Of a stretch of 21,886 nt of DNA, positions 9,536 to 17,336 are shown one piece after another (within the stretch, counting starts at the first letter, position 1; every line of letters starts with the position of its first letter). This DNA is from Halanaerobium sp964649895 (GTDB lineage Bacteria; Bacillota; Halanaerobiia; Halanaerobiales; Halanaerobiaceae): positions 1 to 21,886 of the forward strand of contig CAZYRX010000032.1 of assembly GCA_964649895.1 (NCBI GenBank). The letters are read 5' to 3'. The position numbers and the translations under genes were made by a program. The notes beneath the pieces were generated by a model. That model was not told the origin of the DNA. It worked only from the letters and a program-made list of their open reading frames with translations, and did no database searches.

Positions 9536-10003
9536 ATGAATTGGAGTGATAGGAAGTTTCAGATTTCTGTTATTCTGCTGCTTATCGCTTTAACTGCAGC
9601 TGTAATGGGACTTGAGGTTTTCAGTGAAGATAAGACTACTGATAGTGTTGCTTATGTAAACCTCGAAAGAGTATTTGCAGAACATCCAGCCAGAACTGCA
9701 GCAGAACAGACCTTAAATAAGAAGGCGGCCGAATACACCAGACAGCTTGAAGAAGAAGCAGCCGATTTGTCAGGGGTCGAACAGAAAGCACTGCTGAAAA
9801 AGTATCAGGGACAGCTGCATGAACTTGAAGAGGAACTGCTGGTCCAGGTTACTAAAGAGGTAGAAAATATAATTATCGAAACAGCAGAAGAAAAGAATGT
9901 TAAATTTGTTTTAGAAGAAGACTATGTGATTTATGGCGGCTATGATATGACAGAGGAAGTGCTTGCTAAAGTTGCTCAAAGCTGGCAGCAGGCTTCAGAA
10001 TAA
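9536..10003 (+). CDS. OmpH/Skp-family periplasmic chaperone, membrane-anchored (copy 1)
   Basis: Protein of 155 aa. The first 30 residues carry a hydrophobic segment (about 9-26) with no clear signal-peptidase site, so it may stay tethered to the inner membrane. The OmpH pattern follows: a beta-strand VAYVNLERVFAEHP, a helical coiled-coil hairpin rich in Glu, Lys and Gln (about 58-105), then the closing strands NVKFVLEEDYVIYGGYDMTEEVLAKV. Skp/OmpH proteins form trimers that hold unfolded outer-membrane proteins on their way to BamA. The hairpin is short compared with E. coli Skp. GGAGG lies 10 nt before the ATG. It directly follows bamA, the classic place for this family. Confidence 0.88.
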   Translation: MNWSDRKFQISVILLLIALTAAVMGLEVFSEDKTTDSVAYVNLERVFAEHPARTAAEQTLNKKAAEYTRQLEEEAADLSGVEQKALLKKYQGQLHELEEELLVQVTKEVENIIIETAEEKNVKFVLEEDYVIYGGYDMTEEVLAKVAQSWQQASE

Positions 10004-10076
10004 TCCATTAAAAAATATTAGCGGCTGCAAATATCAAGCAAAAAATACAAATGAGCAATAAGAAAGGAGGAGAGCA

Positions 10077-10961
10077 GTGGATAATTCCGGACATCACCTG
10101 GTAGCTATTAAATTTTTAACTTCGATTATCATGGGGCTGGCCTTTGCTTTCCTTCTTGTCTTTGTATTTACACCTGAAAAGAGAGATTTTTACCCTGCTT
10201 ATGAGTTAGAAAAGAGCGAACTAAGCTCAATTGAAAATATCACTATAATAGGAAGTGGTGAACTTTCTTTTGCAGGAGAGCTGCAGGAAAGCAAACAGTT
10301 CAAATCTGAGGTAAGAAATAGAAGTGCTTCTCTGATGGAAGCGGCAAAAGCTGCTTCTCTTGCTGTAATTACAGCAGATAGTATGGACAGGGTAGATGGT
10401 TTAAGAGATAATATCATGTCAGAACTGGAAAATCTTAAGGATAGATTAAATGCAGAAGAAAAAGAACTACTTGCAGAGAAAAGAAGTGAGTTGGAAGCTG
10501 AGCTTTCTAAAAAGTTAGAGGAAATACGCAGTGAAATCAAAAAAAAATATGCTGATTACAATCAAAAAGAAATAAGGGATAATTATTTACAAATACTAAA
10601 CCTGCAGACAGCTGTGGAAGTTGTTGCACAAAATTCAGAAGAAAGAAAAAAATATCAAGAAAAGCTGGACCAAGTAAAAGCAGAACAAAAAGAGCTGCTC
10701 GCAGAAAAAGAACAGCAGGAAAATATGGATATTGCTTCTCGCACACAGGAAGTTATTGTTGAATTTAACAGGGAATTTTCTGAATATAGACAGAAAATCC
10801 GTTCAGAACATCAGGCTATAATTTCGGAAAAAGAAGAAAAACTGCTTGCAGAATTAGAGAAGGCAAGAGAAGAAATCAGGGCAGAGATGCTTAAAAAGCG
10901 AGAAGCAGAAGCGGTAAAAATAGAAGCTAAAATTGCAGAAATTTTGAACAAATACTACTGA
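10077..10961 (+). CDS. Membrane-anchored long coiled-coil protein, unknown function
   Basis: Protein of 294 aa that I do not recognise as a named family. A single N-terminal membrane segment lies at residues 13-31. A short linker region (about 40-75) contains ITIIGSGELSFAGE. From about residue 80 to the end it is almost all charged helix with Leu/Ile spacing typical of coiled coil, broken near 165-190. The C-terminal part resembles the helical arms of OmpH/Skp proteins in composition only. The GTG at 10077 is supported by AGGAGG 6 nt upstream. It sits between two OmpH-like genes and is 18 bp from the next, so a role as a tethered periplasmic chaperone or spacer is inferred from position. Confidence 0.7.
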   Translation: MDNSGHHLVAIKFLTSIIMGLAFAFLLVFVFTPEKRDFYPAYELEKSELSSIENITIIGSGELSFAGELQESKQFKSEVRNRSASLMEAAKAASLAVITADSMDRVDGLRDNIMSELENLKDRLNAEEKELLAEKRSELEAELSKKLEEIRSEIKKKYADYNQKEIRDNYLQILNLQTAVEVVAQNSEERKKYQEKLDQVKAEQKELLAEKEQQENMDIASRTQEVIVEFNREFSEYRQKIRSEHQAIISEKEEKLLAELEKAREEIRAEMLKKREAEAVKIEAKIAEILNKYY

Positions 10962-10979
10962 TCTGGAGGATTTTTGTAA

Positions 10980-11330
10980 ATGAACTACTATCGAAAAACA
11001 GCTGCAGTTTTTATAATAATTATGGCTTTAATACTGCCGGTTTTTTTGGAAAAAGAAGAATTTACCGGAGTTGTTGAAGTAAATAGGGTTTATGAGGAAA
11101 GCAGATATATTAATAACTTGATTGATAAAAAGCTTGATTCAGCAGATAATCTAAGCGAAAAAGAGCGAAAGGACCTTGAGGAAGAAGTGATTGATCTGAT
11201 CAAAGGTGCTGCTTCAGCAGCTGCAGAGGAGAAAAATTACACAGCCGTTATCTTTAAAAATCCTTTATACAGAGGTGGAGAGGATATAACAGGTACTATT
11301 ATTGAATATATAGATCAGGATTACAATTAA
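10980..11330 (+). CDS. Short OmpH/Skp-like membrane-anchored protein (copy 2)
   Basis: Small protein of 116 aa. A hydrophobic segment (about 7-23, ending LPVFLEKEE) is followed by TGVVEVNRVYEESRYIN, which matches the first OmpH strand and helix. A short charged helix (45-75) follows, then YTAVIFKNPLYRGGEDITGTIIEYI, which aligns by eye with the end of the OmpH-like protein at 9536-10003 (VKFVLEEDYVIYGGYDMTEEVLAKV). It therefore looks like an OmpH domain with most of its coiled-coil arm missing. GGAGGA lies 9 nt before the ATG. Function as a chaperone is uncertain because the arms that grip clients are nearly absent. Confidence 0.72.
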   Translation: MNYYRKTAAVFIIIMALILPVFLEKEEFTGVVEVNRVYEESRYINNLIDKKLDSADNLSEKERKDLEEEVIDLIKGAASAAAEEKNYTAVIFKNPLYRGGEDITGTIIEYIDQDYN

Positions 11331-11374
11331 AAGAAATAAAATTAAATTGTCAGGTTGAGGGAGGAAAATCTACA

Positions 11375-12460
11375 TTGTCTGAAAAGAGAAGAGAAAATAA
11401 AAAAGAAAATAAAATCGAGATGAAGGTTTCTGAGCTTGCAGAAAAAACCGATGCCGAAGTGATTGGTGATCCAGAAATGCTCGTTGATTCTGCCAGTGGT
11501 ATAGATGAAAGCAGAAAAGGAAGCGTAACCTTTGCTGATAAAGAAGAGTATTTTAAAGAGGCGGTTAATTCAGCTGCATCCGTAATTGTAACAAAAAGCG
11601 ATTTTCAGATTGAAACAGAAAAAACGCTGCTGATTACTGATCATCCGCGGCGTGTATATGCTCAAATAGCCGAACTTTTAACAAAAAGACCCTATTATAG
11701 TGGGGTTATTTCAGATAAAGCAGTAATCGATGAATCGGTAGAGTTAGGTTCCAATCTTTCTATTCATGCTGGTGTTGTGATTGCGGAAAATGTCAAGATT
11801 GCGGATAATAGTATTCTGGCCCCGGGAGTTATTATAGGACCGGATGTGGAAATCGGTGAGGGAACACTTCTTCATCCTGGTGTGATTATTGAGAGAAACT
11901 CAGTGATTGGAGATCATGTCATAATTCAATCCGGTGCTGTAATTGGTTCTGATGGCTTTGGTTTTGCTACTGACGAAAATGGGCATCATAAAATACCACA
12001 ACAGGGTAATGTGATTATCGAATCTGAGGTAGAAATTGGTGCAAATGTTACAATAGACCGTGGTGCCAGTGGGCCGACAGTTATCGGAAGAGGAAGCAAA
12101 CTGGATAATTTAATTCAAATAGCTCATAATGTAGAAGTTGGAGAAGAATCACTACTTGTGGCACTTTCCGGTATAGCAGGGAGCACAAAACTTGGCCGCA
12201 GGGTTACACTTGGTGGTCAGGCAGGTGTTGTCGGCCATATTAAGCTTGCAGCTCATACAACTGCTGCAGCAAGGGCAATGGTAACCTCTCCCACAAAAGA
12301 AGGAGATTTTATTTCAGGGGCTCCTGCCCGTGACCACAGAGATGCACTTAAAGAACAGGCTTCTCTGCGCAGACTTCCTAAATATTTAAAGAAAATTAGG
12401 AAGCTGGAAAAAGAAGTTGAGCAGAAGTTGGCCGAGCTGGAAAATTTAAAAGAAAAATAA
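11375..12460 (+). CDS. lpxD: UDP-3-O-(3-hydroxyacyl)glucosamine N-acyltransferase LpxD
   Basis: Third enzyme of lipid A synthesis. It transfers a hydroxyacyl chain from acyl carrier protein to the 2-amino group of UDP-3-O-acyl-glucosamine in the cytoplasm. At 361 aa it has the family layout: an N-terminal uridine-binding domain (about 16-115), a left-handed beta-helix of hexapeptide repeats (about 118-310) and a C-terminal helical tail (LRRLPKYLKKIRKLEKEVEQ). The catalytic His is His251 in IQIAHNVEVG. The family sequence GSDGFGFA lies upstream of it. The TTG at 11375 has GGGAGG 10 nt upstream. An ATG at 11420 is possible but lacks a good ribosome binding site, so a charged 15-residue extension precedes the usual start region. 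It is separated from the other lpx genes by a promoter. Confidence 0.95.
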   Translation: MSEKRRENKKENKIEMKVSELAEKTDAEVIGDPEMLVDSASGIDESRKGSVTFADKEEYFKEAVNSAASVIVTKSDFQIETEKTLLITDHPRRVYAQIAELLTKRPYYSGVISDKAVIDESVELGSNLSIHAGVVIAENVKIADNSILAPGVIIGPDVEIGEGTLLHPGVIIERNSVIGDHVIIQSGAVIGSDGFGFATDENGHHKIPQQGNVIIESEVEIGANVTIDRGASGPTVIGRGSKLDNLIQIAHNVEVGEESLLVALSGIAGSTKLGRRVTLGGQAGVVGHIKLAAHTTAAARAMVTSPTKEGDFISGAPARDHRDALKEQASLRRLPKYLKKIRKLEKEVEQKLAELENLKEK

Positions 12461-12477
12461 AGTCCTGTAAAGTGCTT

Positions 12478-12521
12478 AATTTTTAATTGAAACCAAAAAC
12501 TAGCAAAATAAATTAAAAATT
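12478..12521. repeat. AT-only inverted repeat downstream of lpxD
   Basis: Arms AATTTTTAATT (12478-12488) and AATTAAAAATT (12511-12521) are perfect 11-bp complements around a 22-nt loop. There is no GC stem and no clean T-run after it, so it is a poor intrinsic terminator. It lies about 60 bp upstream of the lpxC promoter and could be a regulator site, a weak mRNA 3' stem or an AT-rich coincidence. Confidence 0.5.
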
Positions 12522-12566
12522 TACCTTATTTATCTAATATTTAACAAAAAATAAATATTTTTTAGC

Positions 12567-12585
12567 CAAGCAAATATTTTCCTTG
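12567..12585. promoter_or_regulatory. Imperfect palindrome overlapping the lpxC -35 box
   Basis: CAAG-c-AAA-TAT-TTT-c-CTTG is symmetric at 7 of 9 pairs around position 12576. Its right end shares bases with the -35 hexamer at 12583-12588. A repressor bound here would block RNA polymerase. Operator function is an inference. Confidence 0.35.
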
Positions 12586-12611
12586 AATTCCTGAGTCAAT
12601 AAATATATAAT
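12583..12611 (+). promoter_or_regulatory. Sigma-A-type promoter of the lpxC operon
   Basis: The -35 hexamer is TTGAAT (12583-12588) and the -10 is TATAAT (12606-12611), with an ideal 17-bp spacer. Transcription would start near 12618, about 20 nt before the lpxC start. It is the clearest promoter between the lpxD block and the lpxC block, so lpxC and everything after it can be expressed separately from region 1. Confidence 0.75.
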
Positions 12612-12638
12612 AAACTATTGAAAGGCTTTTAGGAAGGA

Positions 12639-13505
12639 ATGACTTATTTGTATATAGAAAAAGGAAGTCAACATACAATAAAAAAAGAGATAGTTGTTGA
12701 AGGGATTTCTCTCCATACTGGAGAGGATGCACGTATAACTTTGAAACCAGCTGCACCTGATACAGGTATTGTGCTGTATCGTTCTGACTTAGATGAAACA
12801 ATCAAAATACCAGCAGAGCCTTTTTCTGTTGTTAACCTCGTTCGTAATACCACGATAGGCAGCAGTGAAAATGAGAATGCCAGGATCAATACGATCGAAC
12901 ATCTGATGGCAGCACTCTGGGGAGCTGGGATAGATAATCTGGAAGTTGAGGTTTCTGGACCAGAAATACCGGTTATAGATGGCAGTGCTTATCCATATTA
13001 TCAAAAGATAATGGATGCAGGCCTTGAAAAACAGCAGGCAAAAAGACGCTTTTTCAAAATAGAAGAGGCTCTTTTTGAGAGAGAAGAGTCTTCATATATA
13101 ACAATCCTGCCTTATCAGGGTTTTAAGATATCTTATACACTTGATTATGATCATCCTGTAGTGGGGACAAGTTTTTTTGAATTTGAAGAGAGTGAGGATG
13201 ACTTTGCAGCAGAAATCAGTAAGGCCAGAACCTTTGGTTTTGCCTCAGAAGTAGAAAAACTTCATGAACAGGGGCTTGCTCTGGGGGGCAGTCTTGATAA
13301 TGCTGTATTAATAGATAAAGATAAAACAGTTAATCCACTCAGATTTGATAATGAATTCGTCAGACATAAAATCCTTGATGTTATAGGAGATATGGCTTTA
13401 AATGGGAGAATCCAAGGTCACATAATTGCTGTAAAATCAGGACACAGGCTGCATGTAAAATTGGCCAGAAAAATTAGAGAAAAAATGCTTGAGGAGGAAA
13501 ATTAA
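12639..13505 (+). CDS. lpxC: UDP-3-O-acyl-N-acetylglucosamine deacetylase LpxC
   Basis: Zinc deacetylase that catalyses the committed step of lipid A synthesis, 288 aa. All key residues can be placed: catalytic Glu87 and zinc ligand His88 in IEHLMAAL, the VIDGSAYPY segment, zinc ligands His243 and Asp247 in RHKILDVIGD, and catalytic His269 in SGHRLHVKL. It is the plain LpxC form, not the LpxC-FabZ fusion found in some phyla. The start is uncertain. The ATG at 12639 has AGGA only 4 nt upstream, while the TTG at 12648 has AGGAAGGA at a better 9-nt spacing and would give MYIEKGSQ. It leads an operon behind its own promoter, and fabZ follows after one base. Confidence 0.96.
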   Translation: MTYLYIEKGSQHTIKKEIVVEGISLHTGEDARITLKPAAPDTGIVLYRSDLDETIKIPAEPFSVVNLVRNTTIGSSENENARINTIEHLMAALWGAGIDNLEVEVSGPEIPVIDGSAYPYYQKIMDAGLEKQQAKRRFFKIEEALFEREESSYITILPYQGFKISYTLDYDHPVVGTSFFEFEESEDDFAAEISKARTFGFASEVEKLHEQGLALGGSLDNAVLIDKDKTVNPLRFDNEFVRHKILDVIGDMALNGRIQGHIIAVKSGHRLHVKLARKIREKMLEEEN

Positions 13506-13506
13506 T

Positions 13507-13956
13507 TTGAGTGAATTAAATAATATAATTGATATTAACAAAATAAGGTCTATACTACCTCACAGATATCCACTACTCCTGGTAGATAGAATTGAGGAAA
13601 TAGAAAAGGGAAAATCAATTCAAGGTATTAAAAATGTAACAATAAATGAGGAGTTTTTTCTGGGCCATTTTCCAGATCATCCGATTATGCCCGGAGTATT
13701 AATCATAGAAGCGATGGCACAGGTTGCAGGAATTTTGGTATATTACAGCTTTGATGAACTTGAAGATAAACTGCCCATTTTTACCAGTATTGATAAGGCA
13801 AAGTTCAGGACACCTGTACAGCCCGGTGACCAGCTTAAAATAAAAGTTAAGATTGTAAGATTACGGAAAAGAATATCGAAAGTAAAAGCTGAAGCTTATG
13901 TGGATGAAAATCTTGCTGCAGAAGCACAGCTAATGTTTGCATATGAGGATAAATAA
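13507..13956 (+). CDS. fabZ: 3-hydroxyacyl-ACP dehydratase FabZ
   Basis: Hot-dog-fold dehydratase of fatty acid elongation, 149 aa. It removes water from 3-hydroxyacyl-ACP, the same substrate that LpxA and LpxD use, so its placement links membrane lipid and lipid A supply. The active site is His54 in LGHFPDHPIMPGV and Glu68 in IIEAMAQ. The N-terminal LPHRYPLLLVDRI segment is typical. The TTG at 13507 is chosen because GAGGAGG (13491-13497) lies 9 nt upstream. An in-frame TTG at 13489 lies at the edge of that ribosome binding site and would remove it. The ribosome binding site is inside the end of lpxC and only one base separates the genes, so translation is probably coupled. Confidence 0.95.
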   Translation: MSELNNIIDINKIRSILPHRYPLLLVDRIEEIEKGKSIQGIKNVTINEEFFLGHFPDHPIMPGVLIIEAMAQVAGILVYYSFDELEDKLPIFTSIDKAKFRTPVQPGDQLKIKVKIVRLRKRISKVKAEAYVDENLAAEAQLMFAYEDK

Positions 13957-13965
13957 GGAAGGGGA

Positions 13966-14784
13966 ATGATAGTCTTGGCAGCAGACAAAAAGGGAAAAGT
14001 GCTCCATATGGGTAATATCCACGAAACAGCTGTGGTAGCTCCAGGAGCCAAATTAGGAAAAAATGTAGAAATAGGACCTTATTCGATTATTGGTGAAAAT
14101 GTTGAAATCGGAGAAGGCACAAGAGTTGGTCCACATGTAGTTATTAAAGGCTGGACCACAATTGGTAAAAATAATGAAATATTCCATGGGGCATCTATAG
14201 GTTTTGAGCCTCAAGATTTAAAGTTTGATGGAGAAAAAAGTTATCTCTTTATAGGTGATAATAATACAATTAGAGAAAATGTAACTATACACCGGGGGAC
14301 CGCTGAAGGCGGTGGGGAGACAAGAATTGGAAATGATAATTTACTTATGGCCTACTGTCATGTAGCACATGACTGTCAGCTGGGCAGCCATATTATAATG
14401 TCCAATGCGACAAATTTAGCAGGTCATGTTGTTATAGAAGATAGTGCAGTTATCTCCGGAATGGTTGGAATCCATCAGTTTGTCAGAGTTGGAAAGATGA
14501 GTATGGTAGGTGCTCATTCTAAGGTCGTTAAGGATGTACCTCCATATATACTGGTAGATGGTCATCCAGCTGGAGTAAATGGCATTAATGTAGTTGGACT
14601 GCGCCGTAATGGTGTTTCTCCAGAAATGAGAAAAGAAATTAAAATAGCATATAAAACTCTATATAGATCAAAGCTAAATATTGATGAAGCAATAGAAAAA
14701 ATGGATCAGGAACTTGATGCAAGTGAAGAAATAGAGCACTTCCTGCGCTTTTTAAGAAATGCCAGCCGCGGAATCTGCCGGTAG
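13966..14784 (+). CDS. lpxA: UDP-N-acetylglucosamine O-acyltransferase LpxA
   Basis: First enzyme of lipid A synthesis. It reversibly acylates the 3-OH of UDP-GlcNAc from hydroxyacyl-ACP. At 272 aa it has a left-handed beta-helix of hexapeptide repeats from about residue 15 to 205 and a C-terminal helical domain. The catalytic His is His135 in AYCHVAHDCQLG, and GIHQFVRVG and KVVKDVPPYILVDGHPA are family signatures. The start is not certain. The ATG at 13966 follows AGGAA/GGGG closely, a TTG at 13975 has better spacing from GGGG, and an ATG at 14008 gives the usual short N-terminus but lacks a good ribosome binding site. It follows fabZ by 9 bp, the classic order. Confidence 0.95.
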   Translation: MIVLAADKKGKVLHMGNIHETAVVAPGAKLGKNVEIGPYSIIGENVEIGEGTRVGPHVVIKGWTTIGKNNEIFHGASIGFEPQDLKFDGEKSYLFIGDNNTIRENVTIHRGTAEGGGETRIGNDNLLMAYCHVAHDCQLGSHIIMSNATNLAGHVVIEDSAVISGMVGIHQFVRVGKMSMVGAHSKVVKDVPPYILVDGHPAGVNGINVVGLRRNGVSPEMRKEIKIAYKTLYRSKLNIDEAIEKMDQELDASEEIEHFLRFLRNASRGICR

Positions 14785-14795
14785 GTGGATAAGTG

Positions 14796-15635
14796 ATGGC
14801 AAAAAAAGCTTTAATTGCAGGCTGGGGTGAACTACCTAGAATTTGGGCGGAAAAAGCTTTGGCTGAAGGTGAAGATTTCATCTTGATTAAAATAGCTGAA
14901 GAAATCACGGCAGATTTTTCTGAGCTTGAGCTAGAGGAATATACAATTAATCTGGCCCAGCTGAATAAAATGATCGAGCTCTTAAAGAAAAAAAGAGTAG
15001 AGGAGATTATTTTGCTCGGCAAAGTACAGAAATACCACATCTTTAAGGATTTTGAACCTGATCTTCGTTTAACAAAATTACTGGGAGCACTGCCGAACTT
15101 AAATGATGATACAATTCTTTCAGCTCTTGTTAATGAATTTATAGAGAGTGGAATCGAAGTTTTACCACAGACATATCTGCTTGATGACCTCCTATTAGAA
15201 GAAGGAGTCTTTACAGGTGAACTTTATCCGGATCTTAAAAAAGATCTAAAATTCGCCTTTAAAACCGCATATAATCTCGGTAGATTTGATATCGGTCAGA
15301 CAGCACTTGTCAAAAACAGAGCAGTTATGGCCTTAGAGGCAGTTGAGGGTACAGATCAAGCGATTAAAAGAGCAGCTGAATATGGTGGTCAGGGTGTTGT
15401 AATGGGTAAATGCAGCAAAAAAGAGCAGGATATCCGCTTTGATGTTCCGGCTGTGGGCTTAAAAACACTGGAGCATTTAATAGAAAACAAGGCTGCAGGT
15501 TTAATTATCGAGGCAGGCAGGACATTTGTTATAAATAAAGAGCAGTTCTGCCGCAGGGCAGAGCAAGCAGGTTTGGTTACTGCAGCTGCATCTTTTAATG
15601 ATAAAGGAGAAATGATTTTACCTTGGCAAAATTAA
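14796..15635 (+). CDS. lpxI: UDP-2,3-diacylglucosamine pyrophosphatase LpxI
   Basis: Fourth step of lipid A synthesis. It cleaves UDP-2,3-diacylglucosamine to lipid X and UMP. LpxI (formerly DUF1009) replaces the unrelated LpxH of E. coli in many bacteria. The 279-aa protein has the N-terminal domain opening ALIAGWGELPRIWAEKA and the C-terminal catalytic domain with GQTALVKNRAVMALEAVEGTD and DIRFDVPAVGLKTLE. Asp216 in that last motif matches the essential Asp known from Caulobacter LpxI (by family knowledge). ATG 14796 is preferred over the overlapping GTG at 14793 because AGGTGG (14783-14788) then has 7-nt spacing. It ends overlapping the first codons of lpxB. Confidence 0.93.
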   Translation: MAKKALIAGWGELPRIWAEKALAEGEDFILIKIAEEITADFSELELEEYTINLAQLNKMIELLKKKRVEEIILLGKVQKYHIFKDFEPDLRLTKLLGALPNLNDDTILSALVNEFIESGIEVLPQTYLLDDLLLEEGVFTGELYPDLKKDLKFAFKTAYNLGRFDIGQTALVKNRAVMALEAVEGTDQAIKRAAEYGGQGVVMGKCSKKEQDIRFDVPAVGLKTLEHLIENKAAGLIIEAGRTFVINKEQFCRRAEQAGLVTAAASFNDKGEMILPWQN

Positions 15636-16768
15636 TGATATCTGCAGGAGAAGTATCGGGAGATATGCATGCTGCTGCAGTTATAAGAAAATTGAAGAAA
15701 AAAACTGTAGATTTGGAGGTTTTTGGGATGGGCTCATCTGCTCTCAAAAAAACAGGTGCAGAAATAATCATTGACCCAACCGAAATCAGCACAATCGGCT
15801 ATATTGAAGCATTAAAAAATATCAGACAGCACTTCAAACATCTCAAAAAGATGAAAATGCTTTTAAAAGAAAGAAAACCTGATCTGGTATTTTTGGTTGA
15901 TTATTCTGCTTTTAATATGAAGCTTGCCAAAGAATGCAGTAAGCAGGGAATTAAAGCGGTAAATTATTTTCCCCCTTCAGCCTGGGTATATAATAAAAAA
16001 AGAGCAGCTAAGATGGCAGATTATGGTACACACATAGCTGCAGTTTTTCCGATGGAAAGAGATGTATATCGAGAAGCAGGTGCAGATGTTACTTTTGTTG
16101 GACATCCACTGCTCGATATTGTAAAAGTAGAGGAAGATAAGTTAGAAATAAAAAAAGATTTTAAGATCAAAGCAAAGAAAAAAATTATCGGCTTATTTCC
16201 AGGCAGCCGCCGGGGAGAAATCGAAGCGATGCTGCCCGAATTTCTAAAGGCAGCAGAAAAGCTGGATCAGAAATATTCAGATTTAAAATTCGTGCTCGCG
16301 GCAGCTGAAGGTATAAGTAATGATTTTTTAGATCAATTTATTTCAGATGTCGATCTGGAGATAAAGATTGTGAGAGAAAATAACTACAGGCTGATGGAAG
16401 CAGCCCACTTTTTGATAACTGCCTCAGGGACTACATCACTGGAGGCAGCTATTTTAACTACACCACATATAATTTGCTATAAGGCAGCACTGAGCACATA
16501 TCTACTAGCTAAATATGTTTTCAAACTTAAATTTGTAGGTCTGCCGAACATCATCGCAGATAAAGAAATAGTGCCAGAACTGCTGCAGAAAGAGATGACT
16601 GCAGAGAATATCTACACGGCAGCTGCAGAATGGCTGGATTATAGGGCTCTGCTCAAAGATGTAGAAAACAAACTTTACTTTGTCAGAGAAAAACTCGGTG
16701 GTGGCGGAGCGGTTGAAAAAACAGCAGAATTATTGATTGAACAGGGAGGGCTCAAAAGGGATGGATAG
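15623..16768 (+). CDS. lpxB: Lipid A disaccharide synthase LpxB
   Basis: Glycosyltransferase family 19 enzyme, 381 aa. It joins UDP-diacylglucosamine to lipid X to form the beta-1,6 disaccharide at the inner face of the inner membrane. Family motifs are clear: ISAGEVSGDMHAA (6-18), FLVDYSAFN, NYFPPSAWVY, FVGHPLLD, LFPGSRRGEI and the nucleotide-binding TASGTTSLEAAILTTPHIICYK. The TTG at 15623 gives the usual N-terminus MAKLMISAGE, with AAAGGAG 13 nt upstream. An ATG at 15635 overlaps the lpxI stop by one base but has no ribosome binding site, so either start would be coupled to lpxI. The 3' end overlaps lptC by 8 nt. Confidence 0.95.
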   Translation: MAKLMISAGEVSGDMHAAAVIRKLKKKTVDLEVFGMGSSALKKTGAEIIIDPTEISTIGYIEALKNIRQHFKHLKKMKMLLKERKPDLVFLVDYSAFNMKLAKECSKQGIKAVNYFPPSAWVYNKKRAAKMADYGTHIAAVFPMERDVYREAGADVTFVGHPLLDIVKVEEDKLEIKKDFKIKAKKKIIGLFPGSRRGEIEAMLPEFLKAAEKLDQKYSDLKFVLAAAEGISNDFLDQFISDVDLEIKIVRENNYRLMEAAHFLITASGTTSLEAAILTTPHIICYKAALSTYLLAKYVFKLKFVGLPNIIADKEIVPELLQKEMTAENIYTAAAEWLDYRALLKDVENKLYFVREKLGGGGAVEKTAELLIEQGGLKRDG

Positions 16769-17336
16769 AAAACTTATTTTTGTGGCGCTCCTTTTTTTAA
16801 TTGTAATAGCTATTTCTCTTTACTTTACACTTGAGGAAAATCCACTTGCTCCTCAGCCGGAACCGGCTGATGAGCAGGGGCCGGAAGAGAAATTGAAGGA
16901 TGTAAGTTTCAGCATCTATAATCGAAATCAGGAGCATGAATTGATATTAGAGAGTAAAAAGGTAGATAATTATCAGAACGAAAATCGAATGGAGCTCGAG
17001 CCAGTTGAGGTCAGGGTCTATGCAGCTGATACAGAGGAGCTTCTTTATACACTTAACGGAGATTTCGGTGTTTATCACAGTGACAGTGAATATATAGAGC
17101 TGATCGGAAATGTAGTTTTAAACAGTGATGACTATTATGCAGAAGCAGAAAAGCTCGACTATTATATCCAGGATAATTACCTTGAAGGAAGGGGTAATGT
17201 TATTATCGAAGGCAGTCGGTTTGAAGCTGAAGCAGAAAAATTCACTTCAGATTTGAATCTCAAAGATTTAAAACTATTTAAGGCTGAAGATGACGAAAGA
17301 GCAGCAGTCTTTTTTGAGGAGAAAAATAATGACTAA
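16761..17336 (+). CDS. lptC: LPS export protein LptC (membrane-anchored periplasmic)
   Basis: Protein of 191 aa with one N-terminal membrane anchor (residues 5-24) and a periplasmic OstA/LptC-type beta-jellyroll, seen as alternating strands such as FSIYNRNQEHELILESKKVDNY, YTLNGDFGVYHSDSEYIELIGNVVLNS and YYAEAEKLDYYIQDNYLEGRGNVIIEGSRFEAEAEKF. LptC receives LPS from the LptB2FG transporter and passes it to LptA. The ATG at 16761 is chosen because GGGAGG (16744-16749) precedes it and the next hydrophobic stretch then sits at the N-terminus. A longer frame from 16737 would put a charged tail in front. It overlaps the ends of both lpxB and lptA by 8 nt. Confidence 0.88.
   Translation: MDRKLIFVALLFLIVIAISLYFTLEENPLAPQPEPADEQGPEEKLKDVSFSIYNRNQEHELILESKKVDNYQNENRMELEPVEVRVYAADTEELLYTLNGDFGVYHSDSEYIELIGNVVLNSDDYYAEAEKLDYYIQDNYLEGRGNVIIEGSRFEAEAEKFTSDLNLKDLKLFKAEDDERAAVFFEEKNND

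Noticed and set aside
10199..10540. Reverse-strand open frames of 60-165 codons (for example 143-640, 1589-1954, 10199-10540, 14639-15040, 20233-20526)
   Set aside because: All lie opposite well-supported genes, show biased Ser/Leu/Ile composition typical of antisense frames to Glu/Lys-rich coding, and lack ribosome binding sites and recognisable domains.
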